Below, one piece after another: positions 34,239 through 45,848 of a DNA stretch of 64,000 bases. The DNA lies in contig NC_088916.1 of the NCBI RefSeq assembly GCF_963576675.1, positions 17,770,501-17,834,500 of the forward strand, in the 5' to 3' direction. The notes below the pieces were generated by a model. The model ran no database searches. It saw nothing but the letters and a program-made list of their open reading frames with translations, and was not told the origin of the DNA. A program made the translations under genes and the position numbers. The stretch's first letter is position 1; each line of letters opens with the position of its first letter. Source of the stretch: Euphorbia lathyris (lineage: Eukaryota > Streptophyta > Magnoliopsida > Malpighiales > Euphorbiaceae).

Positions 34239-34704
34239 TGTTGGAAAATTTATATATAAATGAAATTAGTATAAATTCCAATAGTCATCCTTGTTCATGA
34301 ATAATTGTGTTCGTTCATGATTAGTCGTGTCAGTTCATGAACAGTCTTGTTCGTTCATGAATAGTCGTGTTCATTAGAGAACAAACATGTCCATTCAAGT
34401 TCTATATATACATGATGGAACTGTCACATTGATATACTTTGAAATATTATTCTCTGAAACATTTCTGCTATCTGTACCTGATGTTTTGTTCTACTTCGGT
34501 GATAGCTATTATACACTCGGTAAGAGTTCGCTTGCGTAATCTGTTATATCCTGGGAGACGATTGTTAATAGCGACAACATCTGTCTTAAGCAAACTGCTA
34601 ATACATGCCTCCGATTTGTCTAAACTTTTTCCTTTTTAATTTATTATTTACTGTTCATGTTTCTTTCTGTGTTTATTTGTTTTTGGTTTAATCATTTTCT
34701 AACA
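34239..34704 (+). repeat. 5' LTR of the split copia
   Basis: It starts TGTTGGAAAAT and ends ATTTTCTAACA, with inverted termini. TTCATGA recurs at 34294, 34314, 34334 and 34354, exactly 20 bp apart, upstream of a TATA-like TATATATA at 34403-34410. Confidence 0.93.
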
Positions 34705-35161
34705 TTCTTAAGAAAGAAGTTTAAATGTTTATGATTTTTCCAAAAGACAATATAATGTTTAAAGAACAATAAGATGTATGCTTCTGTTTTTCTGTAGGTT
34801 CTTTCATTTCAAAGTTTGATGGTTTTGTTTTTTTTAATTAAGTTCAATAAACCAAAAACAAAACTTTTAAAAAAAACTTGATATAGCTTTGACGAATCCC
34901 AAAAGTGCTCCGACGGTCCCTGAATAGTCCGGAAATGCTCCACAGGCTTGGCTCTGGTTCAGAAATGCTCAAATAGGCCTAAAAACACCTAAAAACACGG
35001 AAAATGCCAAAAATAACAGAAATTACTAATTCTAACTAAAAGATAACAAAACGATAATAAAATTAAAAGGAAATAAAACAAAAACGAGCTAAAATGATCC
35101 TAAAAACCCTATACAAATGGGAGCTATCAGACCCAAACGGGCTTTAGAAACTGTTGATGAT
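34705..35161 (+). other. Residual leader of the split copia; gag to integrase absent
   Basis: Noncoding AT-rich sequence follows the 5' LTR. No primer-binding site is visible. The AAACACCTAAAAACACGG stretch and its neighbours look foreign to copia coding sequence. A large deletion or replacement is implied. Confidence 0.55.
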
Positions 35162-36677
35162 AACAGTTAGAACCCTCAACAAGAAACTGATGTTGAAATT
35201 GAAGAAGAGGCTGAGCCTAGAAGGAGTAAGAGAGCTAGGGTAGAAAAATCATTTGGTCTAGATTTTCTAACCTATATGGTAGAGGCGGAGCCTCAGACCT
35301 ACAAGGCAGCTATAAGCTCAACGGAAAGCCCTTTATGGAAAGAGGCTATATGGAGTGAAATTGACTCCATCTTGCAAAACCATACATGGGAATTAGTAGA
35401 CCTCCCTCCGGGAACAAAACCACTAAGCTCTAGATGGATTTTCAAACGGAAAATGAAAGCAGATGGAACAATTGATAAGTATAAGGCCAGATTGGTTATA
35501 AAAGGTTATAGACAAAAAGAATGTCTTGACTACTTTGACACGTACTCCCCTGTGTCTAGGATAACGTCTATTAGGATGATACTTTCAATCGTCGCCTTGC
35601 GGAACCTTGAAATACATCAGATGGATGTTAAGACAACTTTCTTGAATGGAGATCTTGATGAAGAGATCTACATGGAACAACCTGAAGGTTGTGTAGCTCC
35701 AGGTTAAGAAAGAAAAGTCTGTAAATTGGTGAAGTCTTTATATGGATTAAAGCAAGCACCAAAACAATGGCATAAGAAGTTTGATGATGGCATGATGACA
35801 AACGGCTATCAAATAAACGAGTGTGACAAATGTATTTATGTCAAAACTACAAATGAAGGATATATCATTTTGTGTTTGTATGTTGATGACATAGTTATTG
35901 TTGGAAGTAATGACAAGATGGTGAAGAGTACCAAGGACATGTTAAACTCACGGTTTGATATGAAAGATATGGGGCTCACATATGTGATTTTGGGCATCCA
36001 AATCAAACGTTCACCTAACAGTATCATCTTGACTCAGTCACACTATGTGGATAAGATTCTTAGCAAGTTTAGTAAGAATGATTCTGGTATCGCCATAAGT
36101 CCAATCGACACTAGCCAACATTTATGCAAAAATAAAGGTGAAAGCGTTGACCAAGTAGAATACGCAAGAGTTATAGGCAGTCTAATGTATCTCATGAGTT
36201 GTACAAGGCCTGATATTGCTTTTACTATCAGCGTATTAAGTAGATACATGAGTAATCCAGGAGAAATCCACTGGAAAGCCATTGTAAGAATACTTCGGTA
36301 TTTAAGATATACTCGTGATTATGGATTTCACTATACGAGAGAACCTGCTGTGTTAGAAGGATTCTCTGATGCAAGTTGGATATCTGATATAAAAGATTCC
36401 AAAGGCACGAGTGGATATGTGTTTACTCTAGCAGGAGGAGCAGTATCCTGGAAATCCTCAAGGCAAACAATTATAACAAGATCCACTATGGAGTCTGAGT
36501 TTGTAGCTTTAGATAAAGCAGGAAAAGAAGCCGAGTGGCTACGAAACTTCTTAGAGGATGTTCCTATGTGGCCCAAACCTGTGCCCACAATTTGTATACA
36601 TTGTGATAATCAAGCAACGATTAAGAGAGCACAGAATGGGAAAAATAACGATAAACCTCGACACATGCATCGTCGAA
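35162..36677 (+). pseudogene. copia reverse transcriptase and RNase H (first part)
   Basis: The frame starts around the KRARVEKSFGLDFLTYMVEA linker and contains [39 protein letters not shown], the catalytic [10 protein letters not shown] and the RNase H block [10 protein letters not shown], with HCDNQATI near the end. A TAA at 35705-35707 replaces a usual Gln or similar; otherwise the frame runs to the gypsy insertion within HMHRR. All visible catalytic residues are intact. Confidence 0.93.
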
Positions 36678-38181
36678 TGTTAAGCCCAAAATATACCTAA
36701 AATATCATACATAAATACGTTAAAATTACATTAAAATCATGTTAATTATATTCATTTGGAATACTTTTACGTCTTTATTTACTTCTTTGATGCAAGGTAC
36801 TTAATTATTTGGTTAAATCCAAATAGGAGCGAAAACGGAGCTAAAATGGAGGAAAAACCTAAAAAACGTACCGAGAACGCATAACGGCCAGAAGAACGCT
36901 CAAGAAGGACGAAAAGCAGTCGAGAGACAGGGAAAATTCTCTCTGTCCCGACTGAGATTTTAAGCATCTCAGTCGCGACCTACGGAAGCCAGCTCGGGAG
37001 AAAAATGAAGTTTTCACTCGTCCCTATACCCCCTGTCGCGACTGAGATTTTCAGAATCTTAGTCGCGACAGTGAACCATTCTGCACACAAAACACATGTT
37101 TTAAATCGGAAAAATGCGTCTGTTCGTTCGGATAAAAGCAACCCTTCACCAGCGGACACGACCCATCATTTACAACCCTTCAACAACTATAAATAAGTGA
37201 TCCATTTCAGAAATCGAGGTTGGAAAAAGTTAGAGAAATTAGAGAAGAAAATTATTATGTCGAGTTTCTGATTCAGAAAAGAATCAGAAAGTTAGATTTC
37301 ATTTCTGTGTAAACAATCGTGCTGTACACGAATTGTTATTAGATTAGTTATAAACAGTATTAGTTTACTTTTCATTCTGGTAGTAGACGATATCAGTCTC
37401 TATTCCGAAGATCCAGCGAGAAGAATTGACGGCTGAAGCGCATGAGGTTTGACGCACCTACGAAGTTTGAGAGAAAGATTGACAACCCGGATCTCAAAGT
37501 GTTCGTTGCAATGCTATCCAAGTTTCTACTTCTCTGTTAACTTGTGAAAATTCACATTTCATTAATGATATACTTATTTATTCAATAAATTCTTACTGTT
37601 GTTATTTTGATATTGTTCTGACAAAATGATTTTCAAAATGATAAATTGGTGTTTTTATTAAAACGTTCTATTCCATCTTATTCATATAAGAACTTTGTTG
37701 AACACTTGACAGATTTAGTTTTTATGGATGATATGATCGCTGATCGCGGCTTATCAGACATAAAATACTAGTTTGATTAAGGTAGCAATCTGCTCCGATC
37801 CAGAGAGATTTCTACGGTTCAAAGCCATTTAATTGAATAAATCGCTATATTGTTACATGTCCATAATCTTTACAAAGTTAAAGTTGCTTTCTTTGCTTTA
37901 TGAAAATAAGTTTTATACCTTCTATTTATTCCAATTACGGAAGTATCTGTTTTGTGATCAAAATTCCAAAACATAACTGTTCTCTAAACTCGATATAATC
38001 CTTCTATCTAATCCTAATTTACCAAAACCAATTCCATCAATTAAAACGTATTTCTTTTATTAAACCTAAACACGTGACTAAACCGAATTAAATAAAGTTT
38101 TAGTTAAAAAGCGTTCCCTGTGGGTTCGATATCTTTTATTACTACAAGCGTATACCGTGCACTTGCGGAAATCGCTCAACA
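36678..38181 (+). repeat. 5' LTR of the Athila-like element
   Basis: This is a 1504-bp LTR. Two hairpins with the word GTCGCGACTGAGATT lie at 36945-36979 and 37033-37071, upstream of a TATA box (CTATAAATA, 37188-37196). The 3' end has GGGTTCGATATC and GTGCACTTGCGG. Confidence 0.94.
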
Positions 38182-38186
38182 AGTTT

Positions 38187-38205
38187 TTGGCGCCGTTGCC
38201 GGGGA
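38187..38205 (+). other. Primer-binding site (tRNA-Asp type)
   Basis: TTGGCGCCGTTGCCGGGGA starts 5 bp after the LTR. It is the classical Athila primer site, complementary to tRNA-Asp. Confidence 0.88.
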
Positions 38206-38372
38206 ACGCCAAAATTTTTGACAAAATTTTAAATTTTTCGTGTTTTATTTGGAATCTAGGTTTAAACATACTTATTTTAACTTTTATAATTTAATAATTT
38301 TCATTTACTAATTTATTTATTTTTCAAATTCTGTTTTGTAGGTAGTTTCGGTTCGTTCAATATTTCAGGTTC

Positions 38373-40973
38373 ATGCGCAGTTCTCGAAGTTCAGGCATTG
38401 TACCAGACCCTATAGACCCAGAAATTAAGAAACCCATTAGGAAGAACAAGAAAAATAAGAAAAACAAAAATAAGACCCCAGTAAAAACATATACCGAGCC
38501 AGAAAAAATGGCAGACCCACCAACACTTATGGATTACGCTAGGCCAGGTGTGGCCGGTGTGACCAATAGTATCGTTAGACCCAGAATCACCGCAAATCAA
38601 TTTGAAATTAAGCCAGCTTTGCTTAATATGTTGCAAAATAATGTAACATTTTACGGGTTACCTAACGAAAATCCTAACACCCACTTAACAAATTTCCTTG
38701 AAATTTGTGATACTTTTAAAATTCCAGATGTGACTGCAGAAGCAATCAAACTTCGCCTCTTTCCTTTCACTTTGAAGGATAGAGCCAAAGAATGGTTAAC
38801 TTCTAAGCCAGCCGCAACTTTTGCCACTTGGGAACAATTAGCCCAAGCATTTTTATCTAAATATTTTCATTTGGCAAAAACCGCAAGAGTTATAAAGGAG
38901 TTAACATCTTTTTCTCAAAATGACAATGGGACTCTTTATGAAACTTGGGAACGTTTTAAAGAACTTCAACGTTTATGCCCACACCACCAATTACCCGCTG
39001 AACTTTTAATGCAAACATATTAGAATGGACTAAATCCTACAACTAGGGGTTCATTAGATGCTATGTCAGGAGGGCTATTTATGAAGAAAACATCAGCCCA
39101 AGCGAGAGAACTTTTGGAGGAAATGGCAATCAACAGCAGTATGTGGCCCGCGGAACGTGGACATATGCCGGTGGCAAAACCATCATCCTCAACCACACCA
39201 TCAGTTAAAGGTATAGTTGAACTTGATCCAGTCGTGATGCTACAAGCCCAATTTTCTGCTTTATCGCACAAAATTGATAAATTTATGGCACCACGCAATA
39301 CCAATGGTAATCCATTCCAAACGGATGTGGACTACGAAAATATGAGTGAGATCGAACAGGTAAATTTTGTCCAAGGGAAAAACCAAACTAATAATCCTTA
39401 TTCTAATACCTATAATGCTGGATGGAGGAATCATCCTAACTTTAACTGGAAAGATAACAGTAACAATAATACAAGTGCTAATCAAAATCGTACCACTAAT
39501 TATCAAAATCAGTCAAGAGATACGATTAGCACTTTATATTCTAAAATCGACAAGTTTATAGATGCTATCAGTGGAAAAATAAGTAATCACGATGATGGTT
39601 TTAAACGGATCGAAAGTAAATTCGATCAGCTTATTAAAAACCACTCATCTAGCATCCATAATTTGGAGGTTCAAATTGGTCAACTTGCTAAATCAATTCC
39701 ATCCCGAAAAGAGGGAAGTCTTCCCAGCCATACGGAAGAAAATCCGAAAGAGCAGGTGAAGGCTATTACTCTTCGTTCAGGGAAAAATTATCAAGGGCCT
39801 GAAATGCCCAAAGATGCAACATTACCAGGAACTGATTTACCAAAGTCCAAAGAAGATATCTTAAACACAAATAGTTCACCATTTGACGCAGGTACCAAAA
39901 CTTTTGTACCCAAGCCACCTTTTCCGCACAAAGTCCGAAATAAGGACTATGATAAACAACTTCTAACGTTTTTGGATAAACTCAAAAATTTGCATATCAA
40001 TTTAACGTTCATGGATGCAATCACACAAATTCCTAACTATGGTAAGTTTTTAAAGGATTTGATTTCGAAGAAAATCAGTTGGGAAGGAATTTCATCCATT
40101 TCGTTAACTGAAGACTGTAGTTCAATAGTATCAAGTAATTTGCCCACAAAACTCAAGGATCCCGGATGTTTTACCATTCCGTGTAAATTGGGAGATATTG
40201 AATTCCCAAGTTGTCTTTGTGATTTAGGAGCAAGTATAAACTTAATGACGTTGTCTATTTTTAACAAGTTAGGTTTAGAAGAAGATATCAAACGTACCAA
40301 TATGGTTTTGCAATTAGCGGATCAAACCACTAAGAGGCCATATGGTATAATTGAATATGTTTTAGTCAAAGTCGATAAATTTATTTTTCCTACCGATTTT
40401 GTTATATTAAACATTGCATATGATGTAAACTGCCCTTTAATTTTTGGTAGACCGTTTATGAACACGGGACGCGCTCTAGTAGATGTGTCGGAAGGGAAAG
40501 TAGTTTTAAGGATAGGAGAAGATAAGGTCGAGTTTAATATGAACAAAGCGATGAAATACTCTATGGAGGAATTCGCTTGTATGAAACTTGATTTAGTCGA
40601 GGAATGTGTCAATGATGTAATTCAAAGTGAAGAAATAATTGAACCTATAATAGGTGAGGAATTAGATGATAAGGACCCAGAGCCTTTGATTCGAGAAGAT
40701 GGACCAGTTCCGCCTTCAATTGTAACACCCCCTAAATTAGAACTTAAAGAGTTACCCAGTCATTTGAGGTACGCTTTCTTAGGCGAAGGCGATTCTCTAC
40801 CTATAATTATTTCTAACAAATTAACAAACGATCAAGAAGAAAAATTGAAAGAAGTTGTTATAAATAGGATAGGAAGTATGGGATGGCAAATTTCAGAATT
40901 AAAAGGAATTAATCCTAGTATAGTAATGCATATAATTCACTTAGAAGAGGACAAGCCACCTAAAAGCGGATAG
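38373..40973 (+). pseudogene. Athila-like gag and protease, one nonsense codon
   Basis: One frame of 867 codons is broken only by a TAG at 39021-39023. Gag features are a basic N-terminus (KKNKKNKNK), YGLPNENPNTHLTNFLEIC, FTLKDRAKEWL and a Gln/Asn-rich middle with a predicted coiled coil (about residues 350-450). The aspartic protease is at about residue 614 (CDLGASINLM), followed by PLIFGRPFM. Gag forms the particle and the protease matures the polyprotein. The next gene is in the +1 frame and overlaps its end. Confidence 0.92.
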
Positions 40974-43638
40974 GCAAAGACGCTTAAATCCGAACATGAA
41001 ACAAGTAGTCAAAAATGAGATTACTAAACTTTTAGACAATGGAATCATTTATCCGATCTCGGATAGTGAATGGGTTAGTCCAATCCATTGTGTACCCAAA
41101 AAAGGAGGCATAACTGTTGTAAGAAATGATGAAGGAGAACTGATACCTACACGAACCACCACCGGTTGGAGGGTTTGTATAGACTATAGGAACCTAAATA
41201 AAGCTACTAGGAAAGATCATTTTCCTCTACCTTTCATTGATCAAATGATCGAAAGGATAGCCGGTCATGCATTTTATTGTTTCCTAGACGGTTATTCCGG
41301 ATTCTTTCAAATTTACATTTACCCGGATGACCAAGATAAAACAACCTTCACGTGTCCTTACGGAACATTTGCATATAGGAGAATGCCTTTTGGTTTATGT
41401 AATGCACCAGCAACATTTCAACGATGTATGACCGCAATATTTAATGACTTCATTGAAGACATAATGGAAGTTTTCATGTATGATTTTTCAGTTTATGGAG
41501 ATTCTTTCGATGCATGTTTACAGAACTTAGATAAAGTATTGTCTATATGTGAGGAAACGAATTTAGTATTAAATTGAGAAAAATGTCATTTCATGGTAGA
41601 CGAAGGAATTGTTATAGGTCATAAGATATCTGAAAAAGGTTTAGAGGTGGACAGAGCAAAGACTTCAGTTATAGAAAAATTACCCCCACCAACCACTGTT
41701 AAGGGAGTGAGATCATTTTTGGGGCATGCAGGTTTTTACAAACGGTTTATAAAGAACTTTTCTGTAATCTCCAAACAACTTACTAATTTGCTTATGAAGG
41801 ATTCAACTTTTGATTTTAATAAAGATTGTTTACAAGCCTTCAATACCTTGAAAACGACTTTAGTAAGTACACCTATAATATCAAAACCCGATTGGAATCT
41901 ACCTTTCGAAATTATGTGTGATGCGAGTGACTTAGCTGTAGGATGTGTATTAGGTCAAAGGAAGGATAAAAAACTTCATATTATATATTATGCGAGTCAC
42001 ACTTTGTCCGGTGCACAGCTAAATTACACCACAACTGAAAAAGAAATGTTAGCAATAGTTTTTGCATGTGATAAATTCCGATCTTATTTGTTAGGATCTA
42101 AAGTCATCATTTATACTGATCATGCAGCTTTACGATATTTGTTTGCTAAGAAAGATGTGAAACCACATCTTATTAGATGGGTTTTACTATTGTAAGAATT
42201 TGACATTGAGATTAAAGACAAAAAGGGAGTTGAAAACCTGGTCGCCGATCATCTATCAAGACTTGAGGATGAAAACGGTCCCATCGGTGAAACATCAGGC
42301 ATTCGAGATGATTTCCTCGATGAACATCTCATGCAAGTACAAAGTGTCATAGCTCCATGGTATGCGGATATAGCCAATTACTTAGCCGCACATGTTGTGC
42401 CAGATGGATTGACTTCTCAGCAAAAGAAGAAATTCTTTTCAGAAGTTAAGAAATATTTTTGGGAAGATCCATTCTTGTTCAAAACATGCGGCGATGGAAT
42501 ACTTAGGAGATGTGTTAGTGAGTTTGAACATGACTCTATAATGTTAGAATGTCATGCTAGCGCTTAGGGAGGTCATAATAGCGTAAGCAAAACAGCAGCT
42601 AGAATACTTGAATGCGGATTCTTTTGGCCTACTCTGTTTAAAGATGTCCGTTCATTTATAGTCCGCTGTGATAAATGTCAAAGAACAGGGAATATAGGAA
42701 GGAAAGATGAGATGCCTCTTACGAACATATTGGAAGTTGAAATTTTCGACGTATGGGGAATTGATTTCATTTGTCCTTTTCCTCCTTCTTTTAGCAAAAA
42801 TTATATATTAGTAGCCGTAGATTATGTTTCAAAGTGGGTTGAAGCAATTGCAACCCTGACAAATGATTCTAAAGTAGTTGTTAAGTTTTTAAATTCAATA
42901 TTCTGTCGATTTAGAGTTCCTAGAGTTATGGTAAGCGACGGTGGTACTCATTTCGTAAATAGAGCTTTTGAGTCACTTATGATAAAATACGGAGTACACC
43001 ACCGTATCTCTACACCGTACCATCCTCAAACGAATGGTCAAGCAGAAATTTCAAATAGAGAACTCAAATGGATACTTGAGAAAACAGTTTCGTCTTTTAG
43101 AAGAGACTGGGCACATAAACTTAACGATGCATTATGGGCATACCGTACTGCATTTAAAACACCTATCGAAATGACACCTTATAGATTAGTCTATGGTAAA
43201 GCTTGTCATTTGCCGGTTGAATTAGAACATAAAGCATATTGGGCTATAAAAACCCTTAATTATGATTTGCAAAGCGCAGGGAAAAAGCGTTTGTTTGACT
43301 TAAACGAGTTGGATGAATTACGCTACTTGTCCTACGAAAATGCAAGAATTTATAAGGAAAAAATTAAAAAGTGGCATGATGCAAAAATCAAAATTAAAAA
43401 CTTTAATGTTGGGGATAAAGTCTTACTTTTTAATTCGAGATTAAAATTATTTCCAGGTAAGCTAAAATCTAGATGGGCTGGACCATTTTTGGTTGTTAAA
43501 ACATTTGATTACGGAACATTGGAGCTAGAAAAGTCTAATGGCGAACGATTTAAGGTCAATGGTAATCGTTGCAAGATTTATTTCGACGGAGCTCCAATTC
43601 AAGCAATTGAATCCGTGGATAAATTTTATGAAAATTAA
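40960..43638 (+). pseudogene. Athila-like pol: RT, RNase H, integrase; stops and lost catalytic Asp
   Basis: A single frame has three stops: TGA at 41575-41577, TAA at 42193-42195 and TAG at 42565-42567. RT blocks are GWRVCIDYRNLNKAT and MPFGLCNAPATFQRCM. The catalytic box reads FMYDFSVYG where FMDDFSVYG is usual, so one of the paired Asp residues is Tyr. RNase H shows FEIMCDASD and [10 protein letters not shown]. Integrase has [26 protein letters not shown] and [14 protein letters not shown], with its DDE triad intact. Confidence 0.94.
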
Positions 43639-44178
43639 TTTCTTTAGTTTTCATGTTTTAATTTATAGTTTTTTTATTTTATGTTCGCAATTTTAATTAA
43701 TTTATTTTTATTTTTAATTTTATTTACTTTAATTTTTATTTATTTTTATATATTTATTTTTGTGTACAAATGAGTTTTGTTCGCATTAAAATTTTAATTT
43801 AGTCATGTTTTGAAAATGATTTCATTAAGTGTTAAGTGTTATTGAGAAATTAAATATGCAGAAATCTCAGTTGAGATTTTCCATGTTTCAGGATTTGGAA
43901 ATCTCAGTTGAGATTTCGAAAATCTCAGTTGAGATTTTCTGTCTTTTTACAATTGAAATAACTGTAAGGGATTACAGTCTTCCTTCTTTAAAATTTCTGT
44001 CAGTTGAATCAAAGAGGTATCACTTTGGCACATTTTTCTTTCTGACAGACACAACCTTTCACTTATAGGATTTATATATTCCTATAGGATCAGACTTCTT
44101 CCATTTCATTTCATCTTTCTGAATTTCTTTCTCAAATTCTCAAATCCTACAGACTTCATTTTCTTTTCTCTCACAGAC
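43639..44178 (+). promoter_or_regulatory. Leader before the first ORF downstream of pol
   Basis: No gene is seen. The palindromic word AATCTCA GT TGAGATT occurs at 43863, about 43900 and 43921. A TATA-like TTTATATATTCC near 44070 lies about 105 bp before the ATG and is followed by a CT-rich leader. This could be an internal promoter; that role is inferred. Confidence 0.45.
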
Positions 44179-45045
44179 ATGACTAAGTCTTTGAAAAATG
44201 TTCAAAAACGCACTTTTTCTCAAAAAGGGAAAGTTGATATCTCCGATCGATATGGTGCATGGTTTCCCATTTATAACCATGACGAGGGGAAACGCTTTCT
44301 GCAATTCAGATATGCTCAATTCTTTGGCATGTTGTATCTAGACGAGTTTCTGAACGAGGAACTCGGGATAAGCGAAGACATTGATCGCTATCTGACTAAT
44401 TTGGGTTGGTCCAAATTTGTTTCTATGAAATTTCATATAATTGGAAATTGGGTTCTGGAATTTTTCTCCACCGTTAGGTTCGTCAACAAGAGACGTGTTC
44501 GTCTCAGTTTTCGTTGTGAGGGAGAGGTATTCACTTTTGGATATCCAGAACTACATAATTGGTTTGGTTTTCCACCCCGAGACACAACTCAACACCATCC
44601 TGGAAGGGATATGTCTTCTAGAGATATATGGAGGATGTTAACAGGATTTTGGCGATTCAATCCACGTCTTGGCTTCAACAAATCCATTAATTCTAATTCC
44701 ATGCTGTATCTGCATAAGTTCCTCTGTCACAACCTTTTTGGTCGAGTCAGTAGCAATATTGTGAAAGATACTGATCTCTATGTGTTGGGCGACATTTTCC
44801 AAGGCAACTCAGTGAACTCCTCAAAGATTCTAATGGAGGGGTTAGTTGCCGCTTCCCGTTCGAAGAAATGGAAGATTGGGTTCGCCAACATCATCTGTGG
44901 AATCATATTAGGAGCCAAGGGAACCATTTTTGTCCTTTGGACTGATACAGAACCATTCCCTATTCTAGACTACGAGTTCTTGGAGAACGAGGGACTTGTC
45001 AAACGAGTTTTCCGTTCTGGTCCAACATTCTTTTCTACCCCATAG
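44179..45045 (+). CDS. Athila-type ORF downstream of pol, copy 1
   Basis: This is an intact 288-codon ORF of the Athila extra-ORF type, whose function is unknown (sometimes called envelope-like). Landmarks are GWSKFVSMKF (about 76), LSFRCEGEVFTFGYPELHNW leading into WFGFPPR (about 128), LFGRVSS (about 188), AASRSKKWK and IICGIILGAKG (about 240). No signal peptide is seen; one moderately hydrophobic stretch lies near residue 240. Start ATG 44179 is preceded by a CT-rich leader. It is the only one of the element's ORFs without a break. It is homologous to the ORF at 45849. Confidence 0.85.
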   Translation: MTKSLKNVQKRTFSQKGKVDISDRYGAWFPIYNHDEGKRFLQFRYAQFFGMLYLDEFLNEELGISEDIDRYLTNLGWSKFVSMKFHIIGNWVLEFFSTVRFVNKRRVRLSFRCEGEVFTFGYPELHNWFGFPPRDTTQHHPGRDMSSRDIWRMLTGFWRFNPRLGFNKSINSNSMLYLHKFLCHNLFGRVSSNIVKDTDLYVLGDIFQGNSVNSSKILMEGLVAASRSKKWKIGFANIICGIILGAKGTIFVLWTDTEPFPILDYEFLENEGLVKRVFRSGPTFFSTP

Positions 45046-45848
45046 AGGCAAGTCTTCATTCAAACGAAGATTAACAGGGCCAATGCACGTCGTTTGTCAT
45101 CTACTTAGGGATATAATTTGAGTTTCTGTTGTTTTAATATATATGAGTGTTTGTTTGTAATTTATGTTTTTTAATGTTTCTATGTAAATATATATATTAT
45201 GGTATTGTTTCTATTTTAGATTATAATAAATAAAAGTGCATTAATTCTTTAGTTTATTTCTTTTATTTAAGGAACAACCTTTGGTTTTCCTTTAATTTAA
45301 TATTTCAGTTTTGTTTATCTCAGTTTCAGGGATTAATATTCACATTAATGTCACTTACTTCTAAGAGGAATTGGTTTAGAAGTGTTAAAATCACCAAAAA
45401 CAGTCCCAATTTTACCCAGATTTTTCAAAATTCTCAATTGAGATTGCGAATTCTCAGTTGAGACAGCAGAGGACAACATTCAGCGAAAATTTCGTCCCCC
45501 TACCTACTTGCTGTCGTGACTGAGATTTTGAAAATCTCAGTCGCGACTTGCGACTTACAGGGACGGGTTTGGGGTCGAATTCTCACTCTCTTTCCTATTC
45601 CTACTCTATTTACTACTCTATTCACCTATCCTAATCAATACCTATTTACTACAACTATTTAAATCACCTATTTTTACACCAATCAATCATCTTTTCTCTT
45701 CCCAATACCAAGATTCACTCATCTTCCCCATAAATCTTTACCCTATTCATCTTCTTCTTCCCTAATTCACCACCATTATCTTTTACTCTTCCTTTCATCC
45801 TTTCATATTTTCTTCTTCCCATTCACCCAATTTCACAAACAAAACAAA
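45046..45848 (+). promoter_or_regulatory. Leader before the second ORF downstream of pol
   Basis: This AT-rich stretch has word copies near 45430-45460 and a full hairpin at 45513-45547 (GTCGTGACTGAGATT against AATCTCAGTCGCGAC). A long pyrimidine-rich leader follows a weak TATA-like CTATTTAAATC near 45655. The arrangement repeats that before copy 1. Confidence 0.45.
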
